From contig DASTPP010000144.1 in assembly GCA_035762175.1 (NCBI GenBank), positions 1 to 44,689 of the forward strand: a stretch of 44,689 nt of DNA, written 5' to 3'. Made by a program: the position numbers and the translations under genes. The stretch's first letter is position 1. Each line of letters opens with the position of its first letter. This DNA comes from DASTPP01 sp035762175 (lineage in GTDB: Bacteria; Myxococcota_A; Polyangia; Polyangiales; Polyangiaceae). The notes below the pieces were generated by a model. That model was given only the letters and a program-made list of their open reading frames with translations. It searched no databases and was not told the origin of the DNA. Shown piece after piece: positions 29,681 to 37,354 of this stretch.

Positions 29681-32572
29681 TCAGCGCCCGCGACGCGCGA
29701 GGCTCGCCACGACCGCGACGAGCTCGGCGGGGTCGACCGGCTTGGGGAGGTGCAGGTCGAAGCCGGCCACCAGGGCGCGGGTGCGGTCTTCGGCGCGGGC
29801 GAAGGCGGTCAGGGCGGCGGCCGGCGTGCGGCCGCCCTCGTCGGGCGGCAGGCGCCGCACGCGCTCGAGGAGCGCGTAGCCGTCTTCGCCCGGCATGCCG
29901 AGATCGCTAACGAGCACGTCGGGCCGGCGTTCGCGCAGCAGGCGGAGCGCCTCGGCGGCGCTCGGCGCCTCGTCGACGCGGGCCTTGCAGCTCTCGAACA
30001 CCGAGCGCAAGAGCGCACGCGTCGTATCGTCGTCGTCGACGACCAGCACGCGCAAGCCGTCGAGCTCGGGGGGGCACGCCAGGCCCGGCGGCCCGGCGCC
30101 GGGGCGTCCGGCGGGCGGGCCCGGCGCGCGCGGCGGGGCGAGGGGCAGGCGCACGACGAAGGTCGCCCCGCGGGCCGGGCCCTCGCTGCTCGCCTCGATG
30201 GTGCCGCCGTGCATCTCGACCAGGTGCTTGACGATGGCCAGGCCCAGGCCGAGGCCGCCCTTGGTGCCGGCCGCCTCGGCTTGGCGGAAGGGCTCGAAGA
30301 CGTGGGGCAGAAAAGCCGGGTCGATGCCCCGGCCGGTGTCGGCGACGGCGAGCTCGGCGACCGACTCGGCGCGCCGAAGCACGATCTGCACCCGCCCGCC
30401 CTTGGGGGTGAACTTGACGGCGTTCGAGAGCAAGTTCCACGCGACCTGTTGCAGTCGGCCGGGGTCGCCGCGCAGGGGCCCGAGGCCCGGGTCGAGCACG
30501 GCCTCTAGGTGCACCCCGCGGGCGCTCGCGGCGGGGGTCACGGCGTCGAGCGCGGCCCGCACGACGTCGGCGAGATCGACCTCGGTCGGCTCGAGCCTGA
30601 GCTTGCCCGCGATGACGCGCGAGACGTCGAGCAGATCGTCGACGAGCCGGGCCTGCACCCGCGCGTTGCGCTCGACGGTCTCGAGCGCCTTCGCCGCCCC
30701 CTCGCCCGAGAGCCCGCCCTCGCGCAGCATCTGCAGCCAGCCGAGCATGGCGTTGAGGGGGGTGCGCAGCTCGTGCGACACGACGGCGAGGAACTCGTCT
30801 TTGGCGCGGGTGGCCTCCTCGGCGCGGTGCCGCTCGGCCTGGGCCAGGTCGAAGAGCAGCGCCCGCCCGAACGCCTGCGCGCAGAGGCGCGCGAAGGCCT
30901 CGAGGTCGCTCCGCCGGTCTTCGGTGAGGTCGAAGGGGGCGTCGAACGAGAGCGCGAGCGCGCCGATGACCCGCCCGCCGAGCGGCAGCGGCATCGCCAG
31001 CAGGGCCTCGGCCCCCGGCGGCCGCTTCGCCGCGAGCCGCGGGTAGGCCTCGGCGAGCGCGCGCGCGTCGGGGTAATAGCGGAGCGCGCCGTCGGCGGCC
31101 GCGCCCCAGAGGGGGCCGCCCTCGGCAGCGGGCAGGCGCTCCCACGCGACCGCCCCCGGGGCCCCCCCGTCGGACCGGGCGACCTTGAGCGCGTCGTCGC
31201 CCTCGGCGCGGAGCGCGACGAAGAGCCGGGGCGCGCCGAAGGCCTCGCGGCCCTCGCTCAAGACGGCCCGCGCGATCTCGTCGCTGCCCTGGGCCGCGGC
31301 GAGCCGCGCGGTGAAGGCCTGCAGGCGCGCGAGGCGGCCCACCAGCACCTCGAGCTGCCGCTCGGCGCGCCGCCGGGCGCTGATGTCGACGACGGTGACG
31401 CCGACGCCGGCCACCTCGCCGCCTTCCCGGAGGGGGAAGTAGCTGGCGAGCGAGTACCGCTCTTGGCGCGCGGGCCCGGGCGTCACCCAGGCCACCTCGA
31501 CGTTGGCGACGGGCTCGCCCGACGCGAGCACCGACCGCAGCCGCTCGGTGATGGCGTCGTTGTTCGGGTGCGCCGGGAAGAGCTCGGCCAGCGTGCGCCC
31601 GAGGTGCGCCTCGCGCGGCAGGCCGTTGTCGTCGGTCAGCGCGCGGTTGATCTCGACGTAGCGCAGCGCGCGGTCGAAGAGCGCGATGCCGACGGGGATC
31701 ACCTCGACGAGGTGGCGGAAGCGCTCTTCGCTCTCGCGCACCCGCCGCGTCAGCTCTTCGAGCCGGCGGCGCTCGGTCACGTCGAGCGCGACGCCCGTGA
31801 ACCGCTCGAGGCGCCCCTCGCCCGAGAAGGCCGCCTGCCCCTCGGCGCGCAGCCAGCGCGTGGTGCCGTCGGGCCGCAGCACCCGGTACTCGTACGCGTA
31901 GGGCTCGGGGCGCGCGGGGTCGACCGCGCGCACGTTCGCCTCGTACACGGCGGCCCGGTCGTCGGGGTGCACGCCGGCGAGGAAGGCGGCGGTGTCGACG
32001 TCGCCGTCGCCGCCCTCGAGGCCGAAGAGGCGCTTCATGCGCTCGTTCCAGAAGACGGTGGGCGAGCCCGCGTGCCAGTCCCAGACGCCGAGCGCGCCGG
32101 CCTTGAGGGCGAGCCGCAGCCGCTCTCGCTCGCGCTCGAGCTCGCCGCGGTAGCGCATCTCTTCGGTGCGATCATGAAAGAGGATGACGACGAACGCGAC
32201 GCCGCCGCCCGCGCCGAAGAGGGGGACGAAGTTCGCCTCGACGGCGACCCGGCGGCCGCCCGCCCCCTCGACGTGGCCCGCCTCGCGCGGGTCGTACCAG
32301 GCGGGCGGCAGGTGCACGGTCTCGCCCGCGAACGCCCGGCGGAGCGCGTCGACCGCCCCGGCCCGCTCGGCGCCCTCGTCGCGGAAGACGCTGTAGGCCG
32401 GCGGGGGCTCGGCGCCGAAGAGCGCGCGGAAGGCGTCGTTGACCAGCAGGCTGCGCCCGTCGGGGGCGTAGACTTGCAGGGGCAGGGGCGAGAAGGCGAA
32501 GAAGTTCGCCAGCACCATGGCCGGCTCGCCGAGCCGAGAAAGCCGCGTTTGGACCTCGCCGGGCTGCACCAA
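29681..32572 (-). CDS. Multi-PAS/GAF hybrid histidine kinase
   Basis: This 963-residue soluble sensor kinase has PAS domains at about residues 20-130, 150-262 and 275-395, the second with the PAC-like YRVLRPDGTTRWLRAEG. A GAF-like domain is at about 410-560. HisKA has SHELRTPLN with His near 599, HATPase has NLLSNAVKFTPKGG and GLGLGLAIVKH, and the receiver is at about 840-960 (VLVVDDDD, SDLGMPGEDGYA, PKPVDP). No membrane helix is seen. The start is TTG with GAGGG seven bases upstream; the next codon, GTG, is an alternative. From HisKA to the receiver it closely matches the kinase at 25.9-27.9 kb. No response regulator is nearby. Confidence 0.94.
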   Translation of the reverse strand: MVQPGEVQTRLSRLGEPAMVLANFFAFSPLPLQVYAPDGRSLLVNDAFRALFGAEPPPAYSVFRDEGAERAGAVDALRRAFAGETVHLPPAWYDPREAGHVEGAGGRRVAVEANFVPLFGAGGGVAFVVILFHDRTEEMRYRGELERERERLRLALKAGALGVWDWHAGSPTVFWNERMKRLFGLEGGDGDVDTAAFLAGVHPDDRAAVYEANVRAVDPARPEPYAYEYRVLRPDGTTRWLRAEGQAAFSGEGRLERFTGVALDVTERRRLEELTRRVRESEERFRHLVEVIPVGIALFDRALRYVEINRALTDDNGLPREAHLGRTLAELFPAHPNNDAITERLRSVLASGEPVANVEVAWVTPGPARQERYSLASYFPLREGGEVAGVGVTVVDISARRRAERQLEVLVGRLARLQAFTARLAAAQGSDEIARAVLSEGREAFGAPRLFVALRAEGDDALKVARSDGGAPGAVAWERLPAAEGGPLWGAAADGALRYYPDARALAEAYPRLAAKRPPGAEALLAMPLPLGGRVIGALALSFDAPFDLTEDRRSDLEAFARLCAQAFGRALLFDLAQAERHRAEEATRAKDEFLAVVSHELRTPLNAMLGWLQMLREGGLSGEGAAKALETVERNARVQARLVDDLLDVSRVIAGKLRLEPTEVDLADVVRAALDAVTPAASARGVHLEAVLDPGLGPLRGDPGRLQQVAWNLLSNAVKFTPKGGRVQIVLRRAESVAELAVADTGRGIDPAFLPHVFEPFRQAEAAGTKGGLGLGLAIVKHLVEMHGGTIEASSEGPARGATFVVRLPLAPPRAPGPPAGRPGAGPPGLACPPELDGLRVLVVDDDDTTRALLRSVFESCKARVDEAPSAAEALRLLRERRPDVLVSDLGMPGEDGYALLERVRRLPPDEGGRTPAAALTAFARAEDRTRALVAGFDLHLPKPVDPAELVAVVASLARRGR

Positions 32573-32770
32573 CCAACGGCCCTCACGGTTGAGACGTCGC
32601 GCGCGCCGGTTCAGCGGATGGCCCGGAGGTCGGCGGCAACGCCCGCGCCCGCTCTCGCGCGAGTTACGCCACGAGCCGGTCGCGACCGCAAGCCCTTTTG
32701 CGCGTGGCCGATGGCCGCAGTCGGCCCGGGCCCGCCCGGGCGCCCGGCGCCCGCGGCCGAGCGCGGCCGG

Positions 32771-33769
32771 TCACGTCTCGAGCACGATCTTGCCGACGTG
32801 CTGGCCCGACGCCAGCAGCCGGTGCGCCTCGGCCGCCTGCTCGAGGGGGAAGGCGCGCGCGACCGTGGGCCGGAACGCGCCCGACGCGAGCCCCGCGAAG
32901 AGCGCCCGCTTGGCCCGCTCGAGCCGCCCGGGGTGCTTGAACACTTCGTAGACCGAATACCCGCGGACGTTGACCTCCTTGACCATCAGCGGCCAGACCG
33001 GCAGCGGCGGCGCCGAGGCGCCCGCGAGCGCGCCGTACTCGAAGATGGTGCCGCCCTGGGCCGCGGCCTCGACGAGCTCGCCGAGCATGGGGCCCGAGAC
33101 GGCGTCGAAGAGCAGGCGCGCGCCGGCGCCGCCGGTCGCCTCGCGGACGCGGGCCGCCACGCCCTCGCCCTGCGTCACGATCACCTCGTCGGCGCCCGCG
33201 TCGAGCAGCGCGCGCGACTTGGACGGGTCGCGCGTGGTCACGATCGCGCGGGCCCCCGCCGCGCGCACGAGCTGGAGCGCCGCCAGGCCGACGCTGCTGG
33301 CCGCGGCCGTGAGCACGACCGCGTCGCCGCGCGCCGCCTGCCCGTACTCGACCAGCGCGCCGTACGCCGTCAGGTAGGGCACCCAGCTCGCCACGACCTG
33401 CGTCGCCGAGAGCCCCTCGGGGTAGCCCGTCAGGGCCGAGGCCGGCAGCACGGCGCTCTCGGCGTAGACGCCGTGGCGGCTGACGCTGAAGCCCGGCAGC
33501 GTCACGGCGCGGTCGCCGGGCCGCAGCGCGGTCACGCCCGGGCCCACCGCCTCGACGACCCCGGCCGCCTCGGCGCCGAGGCGGGCGGGCAGCTCGGGCG
33601 CCTCGAGGTAGCGCCCCTGGCGGAAGAGCGCGTCGGCCTGGCTGACGCCCACGGCCTCGATCGCGAGGCGCACCTGGCCCTCGCCGGGCTCGGCCCGCGG
33701 CTCCTGCCGGAGCGTGAGCACCTCGGGGCCGCCCAGTTGTTCGAATCGGATGACGCGTACGGTTGCCAT
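32771..33769 (-). CDS. Zinc-less quinone oxidoreductase (MDR superfamily)
   Basis: This 332-residue NADPH-dependent quinone or enal reductase has GroES-like N-terminal blocks (GVSQADALFRQGRYL, LGAEAAGVVEAVGPGV, LRPGDRAV) and a Rossmann domain with VLTAAASSVGLAALQLVRAAG near 150-170 and FDAVSGPML. The zinc-binding cysteines of alcohol dehydrogenases are absent, which places it with QOR/CurA-like reductases. The ATG has AAGGA about 11 bases upstream. The flavodoxin-fold gene is 20 bases upstream on the same strand, so they form an operon divergent from the LysR regulator. Detoxification of quinones or electrophiles is the likely role. Confidence 0.93.
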   Translation of the reverse strand: MATVRVIRFEQLGGPEVLTLRQEPRAEPGEGQVRLAIEAVGVSQADALFRQGRYLEAPELPARLGAEAAGVVEAVGPGVTALRPGDRAVTLPGFSVSRHGVYAESAVLPASALTGYPEGLSATQVVASWVPYLTAYGALVEYGQAARGDAVVLTAAASSVGLAALQLVRAAGARAIVTTRDPSKSRALLDAGADEVIVTQGEGVAARVREATGGAGARLLFDAVSGPMLGELVEAAAQGGTIFEYGALAGASAPPLPVWPLMVKEVNVRGYSVYEVFKHPGRLERAKRALFAGLASGAFRPTVARAFPLEQAAEAHRLLASGQHVGKIVLET

Positions 33770-33789
33770 GATGGAATGGTCCTTTCGGG

Positions 33790-34656
33790 TTAGGGGTCGG
33801 GGCGGGCGGCGCCGGGCGGCCCCGGCGGCCAGGGCCGCCGCGGCGGGGCGGGCGGCTCGGGCGCGAGGTGGATCGCGAACCCGCGGGCGCCGGGGGCGTG
33901 CTCCGCCGCGAGCACCTGCTGGTCGTCGTAGTCGCCGCCGTTCTGCGTGCGATAGGGGATGGGCGCGGTCGTCGCGAGCGCGGCCAGCCTCGCCTCGAGC
34001 GCGGCCCGCAGCGGCGGGAAGTCGCGCTCGGCGAGGCGGTCGGCCTGGTAGACGACGAAGGGCGGCAGCACCGCCATGCCGGGGTAAAAGAGAATGCCGT
34101 GGTGGATGGGGAAGAGCAGGTCGTCGATCGGCCCGTTCACGCCGCGGGGCCCGTAGTGCGGCTCCCGGCCGCCGGCGGTCACGATCAGCATGGCGCGGCG
34201 CCCCGAGAGCTTGCCCTCGCCGTAGCGGTCGCCCCACCGCTTGCCGCCGTGCGGGCCGACGCCGTACGCCAGGCCGTAGGCGAACACGCGGTCGACCCAC
34301 CCCTTCAAGATCGCCGGCATCGAGAACCACCAGAGCGGGAACTGCACGAGCAGCGTGTCGCACCACAAGAGCTTCTCCTGCTCCGCCGCGACGTCGGGCG
34401 CCTGGGCCCCGCCGGCGAAGGCCCGCCGCGAGGCGTCGGCGTAGAAGAGGCGCTCGCCCGCCGGGCGCGCCGGGAAGTCCGCGCCGTCGGCGACGGCCTT
34501 CCAGCCCATGGCGTACAGGTCCGAGACGCGCACCTCGTGCCCGGCCGCGCGCAGGGCCGAGACGGCCGCGTCGCGGAGCGCGCCGTTGAGCGAGCCGGGC
34601 TCGGGGTGGGCGTAGACCAGAAGAACCTTCATGCGGGGCGCGTCGCCGTCGTTCAT
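33790..34656 (-). CDS. NAD(P)H oxidoreductase, flavodoxin-like fold (NQO1/KefF type)
   Basis: This 288-residue flavoprotein begins with KVLLVYAHPEPGSLNGAL, the flavin phosphate loop of the NQO1/KefF family. It continues with HEVRVSDLYAMG, FPLWWFSMPAILKGWVDRVF (the typical helix and dimer contact) and LIVTAGG. It transfers two electrons from NAD(P)H to quinones. I use ATG 34656, which has a CATAGT box six bases upstream; ATG 34632 would begin directly at KVLLV and lose eight residues. The C-terminal 40 residues are Pro-rich and unlike the family. It is first in an operon with the MDR reductase and opposite LysR. Confidence 0.93.
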   Translation of the reverse strand: MNDGDAPRMKVLLVYAHPEPGSLNGALRDAAVSALRAAGHEVRVSDLYAMGWKAVADGADFPARPAGERLFYADASRRAFAGGAQAPDVAAEQEKLLWCDTLLVQFPLWWFSMPAILKGWVDRVFAYGLAYGVGPHGGKRWGDRYGEGKLSGRRAMLIVTAGGREPHYGPRGVNGPIDDLLFPIHHGILFYPGMAVLPPFVVYQADRLAERDFPPLRAALEARLAALATTAPIPYRTQNGGDYDDQQVLAAEHAPGARGFAIHLAPEPPAPPRRPWPPGPPGAARPDP

Positions 34657-34662
34657 GCGCCC

Positions 34663-34668
34663 ACTATG
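34663..34668 (-). promoter_or_regulatory. -10-like CATAGT, six bases before ATG
   Basis: The minus strand reads CCCATAGTGG directly ahead of the flavodoxin-fold start codon, placing the mRNA start at about the ATG. The LysR dyad lies about 45 bases further upstream. Confidence 0.45.
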
Positions 34669-34711
34669 GGCTCGTCGGGCCGCGCCGGCGCTGCTAGGGT
34701 CGGCAAACGGT

Positions 34712-34728
34712 TTTGCGCCAGACGCAAA
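34712..34728. promoter_or_regulatory. LysR-type operator, TTTGCG-N5-CGCAAA
   Basis: A perfect 6-bp inverted repeat with a 5-base centre fits the T-N11-A rule of LysR-type binding sites. It lies 18 bases before the LysR start and about 55 bases before the divergent oxidoreductase start, the classic position for autoregulation plus activation. Confidence 0.8.
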
Positions 34729-34746
34729 GGCGGTCGGGGTGACGAC

Positions 34747-35781
34747 GTGAACACGACGGGGGTCGAGGCGCTTTCGGCGATCGCCGCGTTCGTCCGGGTC
34801 GCCGAGGCGAAGAGCTTCACCGCAGCGGGCAAGCGACTGGGGCTGAGCCCCTCGGCCGTCAGCCGCGCCGTCGCCCGCCTCGAAGAGCGCCTCGGCGTGC
34901 GCCTTTTGCACCGCACGACGCACCACCTCCGCCTGACCGACGAGGGCGCCTCGTACCACGAGCGTTGCGTGGCGATCCTCGAGGCGCTCGACGACGCCGA
35001 GCGCGACGTGCAACGCCACCGCAGCGAGCCCCGCGGGCGGCTGCGCGTCGACGCCCCCGTCGACTTCGGCCAGACCGTGCTCGCCCCGGCCGTCCCCGAG
35101 TTTTTGGCGCGCCACGGGGCGCTCGCGATCGATCTGAGCCTACGCGATCACTTCATCGACCCCATCGCCGAGGGCGTCGACGTGCTCGTGCGCATGGCCG
35201 AGCTCAAAGAGTCGGGCTTGGTGTCGCGCCGGCTCGGCGGCTGCCGCACCCTGACCGTCGCCTCGCCCGCCTACTTCGCCGAGCGCGGCCGCCCGCGCAC
35301 GCCGGCCGACCTGCGCGAGCACCGCTGCCTGGGCTACCTGAGCCAGGGGCGCCCCCTGCCCTGGCGCTTCCGCGCCGAGGGCGGCGAGGCCACCTTCGTG
35401 CCCCACGGCAGGTGGAACACCAACAGCGGCCCCGCGCTCCGCCGCGCCGCGCTCGCGGGCGTGGGCCTCGTCTCGCTCTTCGAATTCACGGTCGCGCCCG
35501 AGGTGCGCGCGGGCGAGCTCGAGATCGTGCTCGAGGCCTACGAGCCGCCGCCCACGCCGATCTACGCCGTCTACCCCGAGCGGCGGCTGGTCGCCCAGAA
35601 GGTGCGCGCCTTCGTCGACTTTCTCGTCGAGCTCTTCGCGACGCCCGACCTCGTGAACCTGCGCGCGGCCGCGCCGGCGCGCCGAGCGCCGCCGCGGGCG
35701 GGGCGGCGGGGCGGCGCGCCGGGCGAACGCGCGGACGCGGGCGAGGCCGCGGGGCGGCGCGCCGCCGGGCGAACGCGCTGA
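34747..35781 (+). CDS. LysR-family transcriptional regulator
   Basis: This 344-residue regulator has the HTH at about residues 8-65 (FVRVAEAKSFTAAGKRLGLS, PSAVSRAVARLEERLGVRLL, HRTTHHLRLTDEG). A substrate-binding domain follows at about 90-300 (RGRLRVDAPVDFGQ, IDLSLRDHFIDPIAEGVDVL, RLGGCRTLTVASPAYF). It belongs to the large group of YafC/AaeR-like LysR proteins often found opposite oxidoreductases. The C-terminal 35 residues are an Arg/Ala/Gly tail not usual for the family and may reflect a lost stop. The start is GTG. It probably controls the divergent quinone reductase operon through the 17-bp dyad. Confidence 0.95.
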   Translation: MNTTGVEALSAIAAFVRVAEAKSFTAAGKRLGLSPSAVSRAVARLEERLGVRLLHRTTHHLRLTDEGASYHERCVAILEALDDAERDVQRHRSEPRGRLRVDAPVDFGQTVLAPAVPEFLARHGALAIDLSLRDHFIDPIAEGVDVLVRMAELKESGLVSRRLGGCRTLTVASPAYFAERGRPRTPADLREHRCLGYLSQGRPLPWRFRAEGGEATFVPHGRWNTNSGPALRRAALAGVGLVSLFEFTVAPEVRAGELEIVLEAYEPPPTPIYAVYPERRLVAQKVRAFVDFLVELFATPDLVNLRAAAPARRAPPRAGRRGGAPGERADAGEAAGRRAAGRTR

Positions 35782-35825
35782 CGCGGCGCGGGGCGGCACG
35801 CCCGCCGGCCCGCGGCCGACGCCAC

Positions 35826-36791
35826 TCAGCCGCTCTGCTGGCTGTCGTACTCGAGCAGGTCGACGGCGTAGTAATCGGTCGAGTACGGCACGCGCTCGAT
35901 CGCGCCGTCGTTGCTCGCGTTGCACGCCTTGGTCGGCGCCGCGCCGCCCTGCGTATTCAGGCGCAGCATGTATTGGCCGTTGAAGAAGCCCGCGTAGAAG
36001 TGCTCCGCGCTGCGAAGGGGGAGGTTGGTCGCCCGCCGCAAGCGCAGCTCGGGGATCGTGCCCGCCTTCGGCACGGACACCTCCGCCGGTTGCGAGGCGA
36101 TGAAGAGCGACTGTTGATTCGTCGCCCCCGGCACGTTGACCCGCCACGCCGGCCCCGCCGGGGGCGTGACGTCGCTTTGGGGTTGATTGTCGAAAAACCG
36201 CGGGTACGCCAAGCCGCCCGGGAAGCGGAAGTGGTCGAACGTGACGCCGATGCTCTGAATGTCCGGCGGCAGCGGCGACGACAGAATCGGCTCGAGCCCG
36301 GCCTCGGGCCGGAGGAACGTCCAGCCGCTGCCGGCGCGGCACTGGTAGACCTGCGCCGCGGGCGCCCCGGGCTGCTCGACGGGCGCCGTCGCCGGGCTCG
36401 CCCCCGCGAACGCGAGCACCTGCGCGGGCGTGTTCGTCGTGCGGAACGCCGCCGTCACCTTCGCGAACGCCTTGAACCCGGGCTTGTTCGTGACGCCGGG
36501 CGGGGGCTGGCCGGTCGCCAGGTTCCACGTATTGCCGCTCGGCGTCGTCACATTCAAAATAGCGGCGGGGGCGTTCGCGGGCACGGCCTTGGGCAGCCGC
36601 GGCGCGACGGCGGCGCCGTAGCAAACGTAGGGCACGTCGACGTCGAGGCAGTTGCTGCTGGACGTCGCTTCTTGCTCGTCCGAGCCGGTCGCGGGGCCGG
36701 CGCCGGCGCCGCTGCCCTCGTCGGCGCACGCACCGAGTGACGCCGCCAGCGGCAGCAACGCGACGAAGAAGCGGCAAACGAGTTTGGTCAC
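35826..36791 (-). CDS. DUF3455-like lipoprotein
   Basis: This 321-residue lipoprotein has lipobox ASLGAC (Cys22), then a short Gly/Ala linker. The body resembles DUF3455: VYQCRAGSGWTFLRPEAGL, an IGVTFDHFRF block, GPAWRV, IPELRLRRATNLP, then MLRLNTQGGAAP, a Cys, and VPYSTDYYAVDL near the end. The function of DUF3455 is unknown. The start is GTG, supported by AAGGGAG eight bases upstream; this also puts the signal peptide at the N-terminus. The gene is monocistronic, with an unusual 560-base upstream region holding an AT-rich palindrome and a 43-bp repeat array. Confidence 0.8.
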   Translation of the reverse strand: MTKLVCRFFVALLPLAASLGACADEGSGAGAGPATGSDEQEATSSSNCLDVDVPYVCYGAAVAPRLPKAVPANAPAAILNVTTPSGNTWNLATGQPPPGVTNKPGFKAFAKVTAAFRTTNTPAQVLAFAGASPATAPVEQPGAPAAQVYQCRAGSGWTFLRPEAGLEPILSSPLPPDIQSIGVTFDHFRFPGGLAYPRFFDNQPQSDVTPPAGPAWRVNVPGATNQQSLFIASQPAEVSVPKAGTIPELRLRRATNLPLRSAEHFYAGFFNGQYMLRLNTQGGAAPTKACNASNDGAIERVPYSTDYYAVDLLEYDSQQSG

Positions 36792-36890
36792 GGCAATCTC
36801 CCTTCGGGGATCGGTGTCGGCGGCGGCAAAGGGACACAACCGCGTGCCCCGCCCGCCCGCTCGCGCAGGGCACTACGCGGCGGGCCGAGC

Positions 36891-36907
36891 AAAGTTTCGA
36901 AAACTTT
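36891..36907. promoter_or_regulatory. AT-rich palindrome AAAGTTT-CGA-AAACTTT
   Basis: A perfect 7-bp inverted repeat with a 3-base centre lies about 100 bases upstream of the DUF3455-like gene. Fourteen A/T bases inside sequence otherwise over 75% GC suggest selection. It would overlap or adjoin a -35 region if the gene's -10 is TAGTGC at 36870-36875 (minus strand). An operator is the most likely reading. Confidence 0.55.
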
Positions 36908-37050
36908 CGCCCCCGGGCGTGAGCGCCGCGCCCCAGGTTGCGCCCGCGCGTGCCGGCGGCCGCCCGAGACGTCGCGCCGCGGCTGCGCGTGCCGCGCGAG
37001 GTGCGCCCGCGATGACAGCGCACCGCGACGGGCGACAGAAGCAGGGCAGA

Positions 37051-37307
37051 GTCAGTTCGAGGCCTTGCCGCGATGGTTCGAGGCCTTGCCGCGATGGTTC
37101 GAGGCCATGCGTCAGGAGCGTCAATCACCCACGGTCATGGCTCGGAGCCATGCCGGGAGAGCGCCGATGACCTCGCCGCATGGCTCGGAGCCATGCCCCG
37201 AGAGCGCCGATGACCTCGCCGCATGGCTCGAAGCCATGCCTGCGAGCCCTCGGTGATCTGCCGCCGTGGCTCGAAGCCACGGCGCCCTGCCCGGAAGGTA
37301 TCGACGG
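37051..37307. repeat. Array of 43-bp palindromic units
   Basis: Five units start at 37093, 37136, 37179, 37222 and 37265, each exactly 43 bases apart. Two 21-base partial units precede them at 37051 and 37072. Units two and three differ at only two bases. Their first 17 bases are the perfect palindrome CATGGCTCGGAGCCATG. The fourth has CATGGCT-CGA-AGCCATG, and the fifth CGTGGCT-CGA-AGCCACG, a paired change that keeps the stem. The rest of each unit (around GAGAGCGCCGATGACCTCGC) is conserved in two units and drifts in the others. The array lies between rsfS and the DUF3455-like gene and is not coding. Confidence 0.9.
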
Positions 37308-37354
37308 CCTTGCGGCGTGCTCTGGCGCCCTACCCCGGGGCGCCGGCGGGGGTT

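Noticed and set aside
30509..33793. A 1094-codon plus-strand frame opposite the second hybrid kinase and the quinone reductase
   Set aside because: It crosses two well-supported genes and their intergenic gap and has no domain pattern.
37051..37307. CRISPR array
   Set aside because: The 43-base units are contiguous with no unique spacers, and units two and three are almost identical along their whole length. No cas genes are near.
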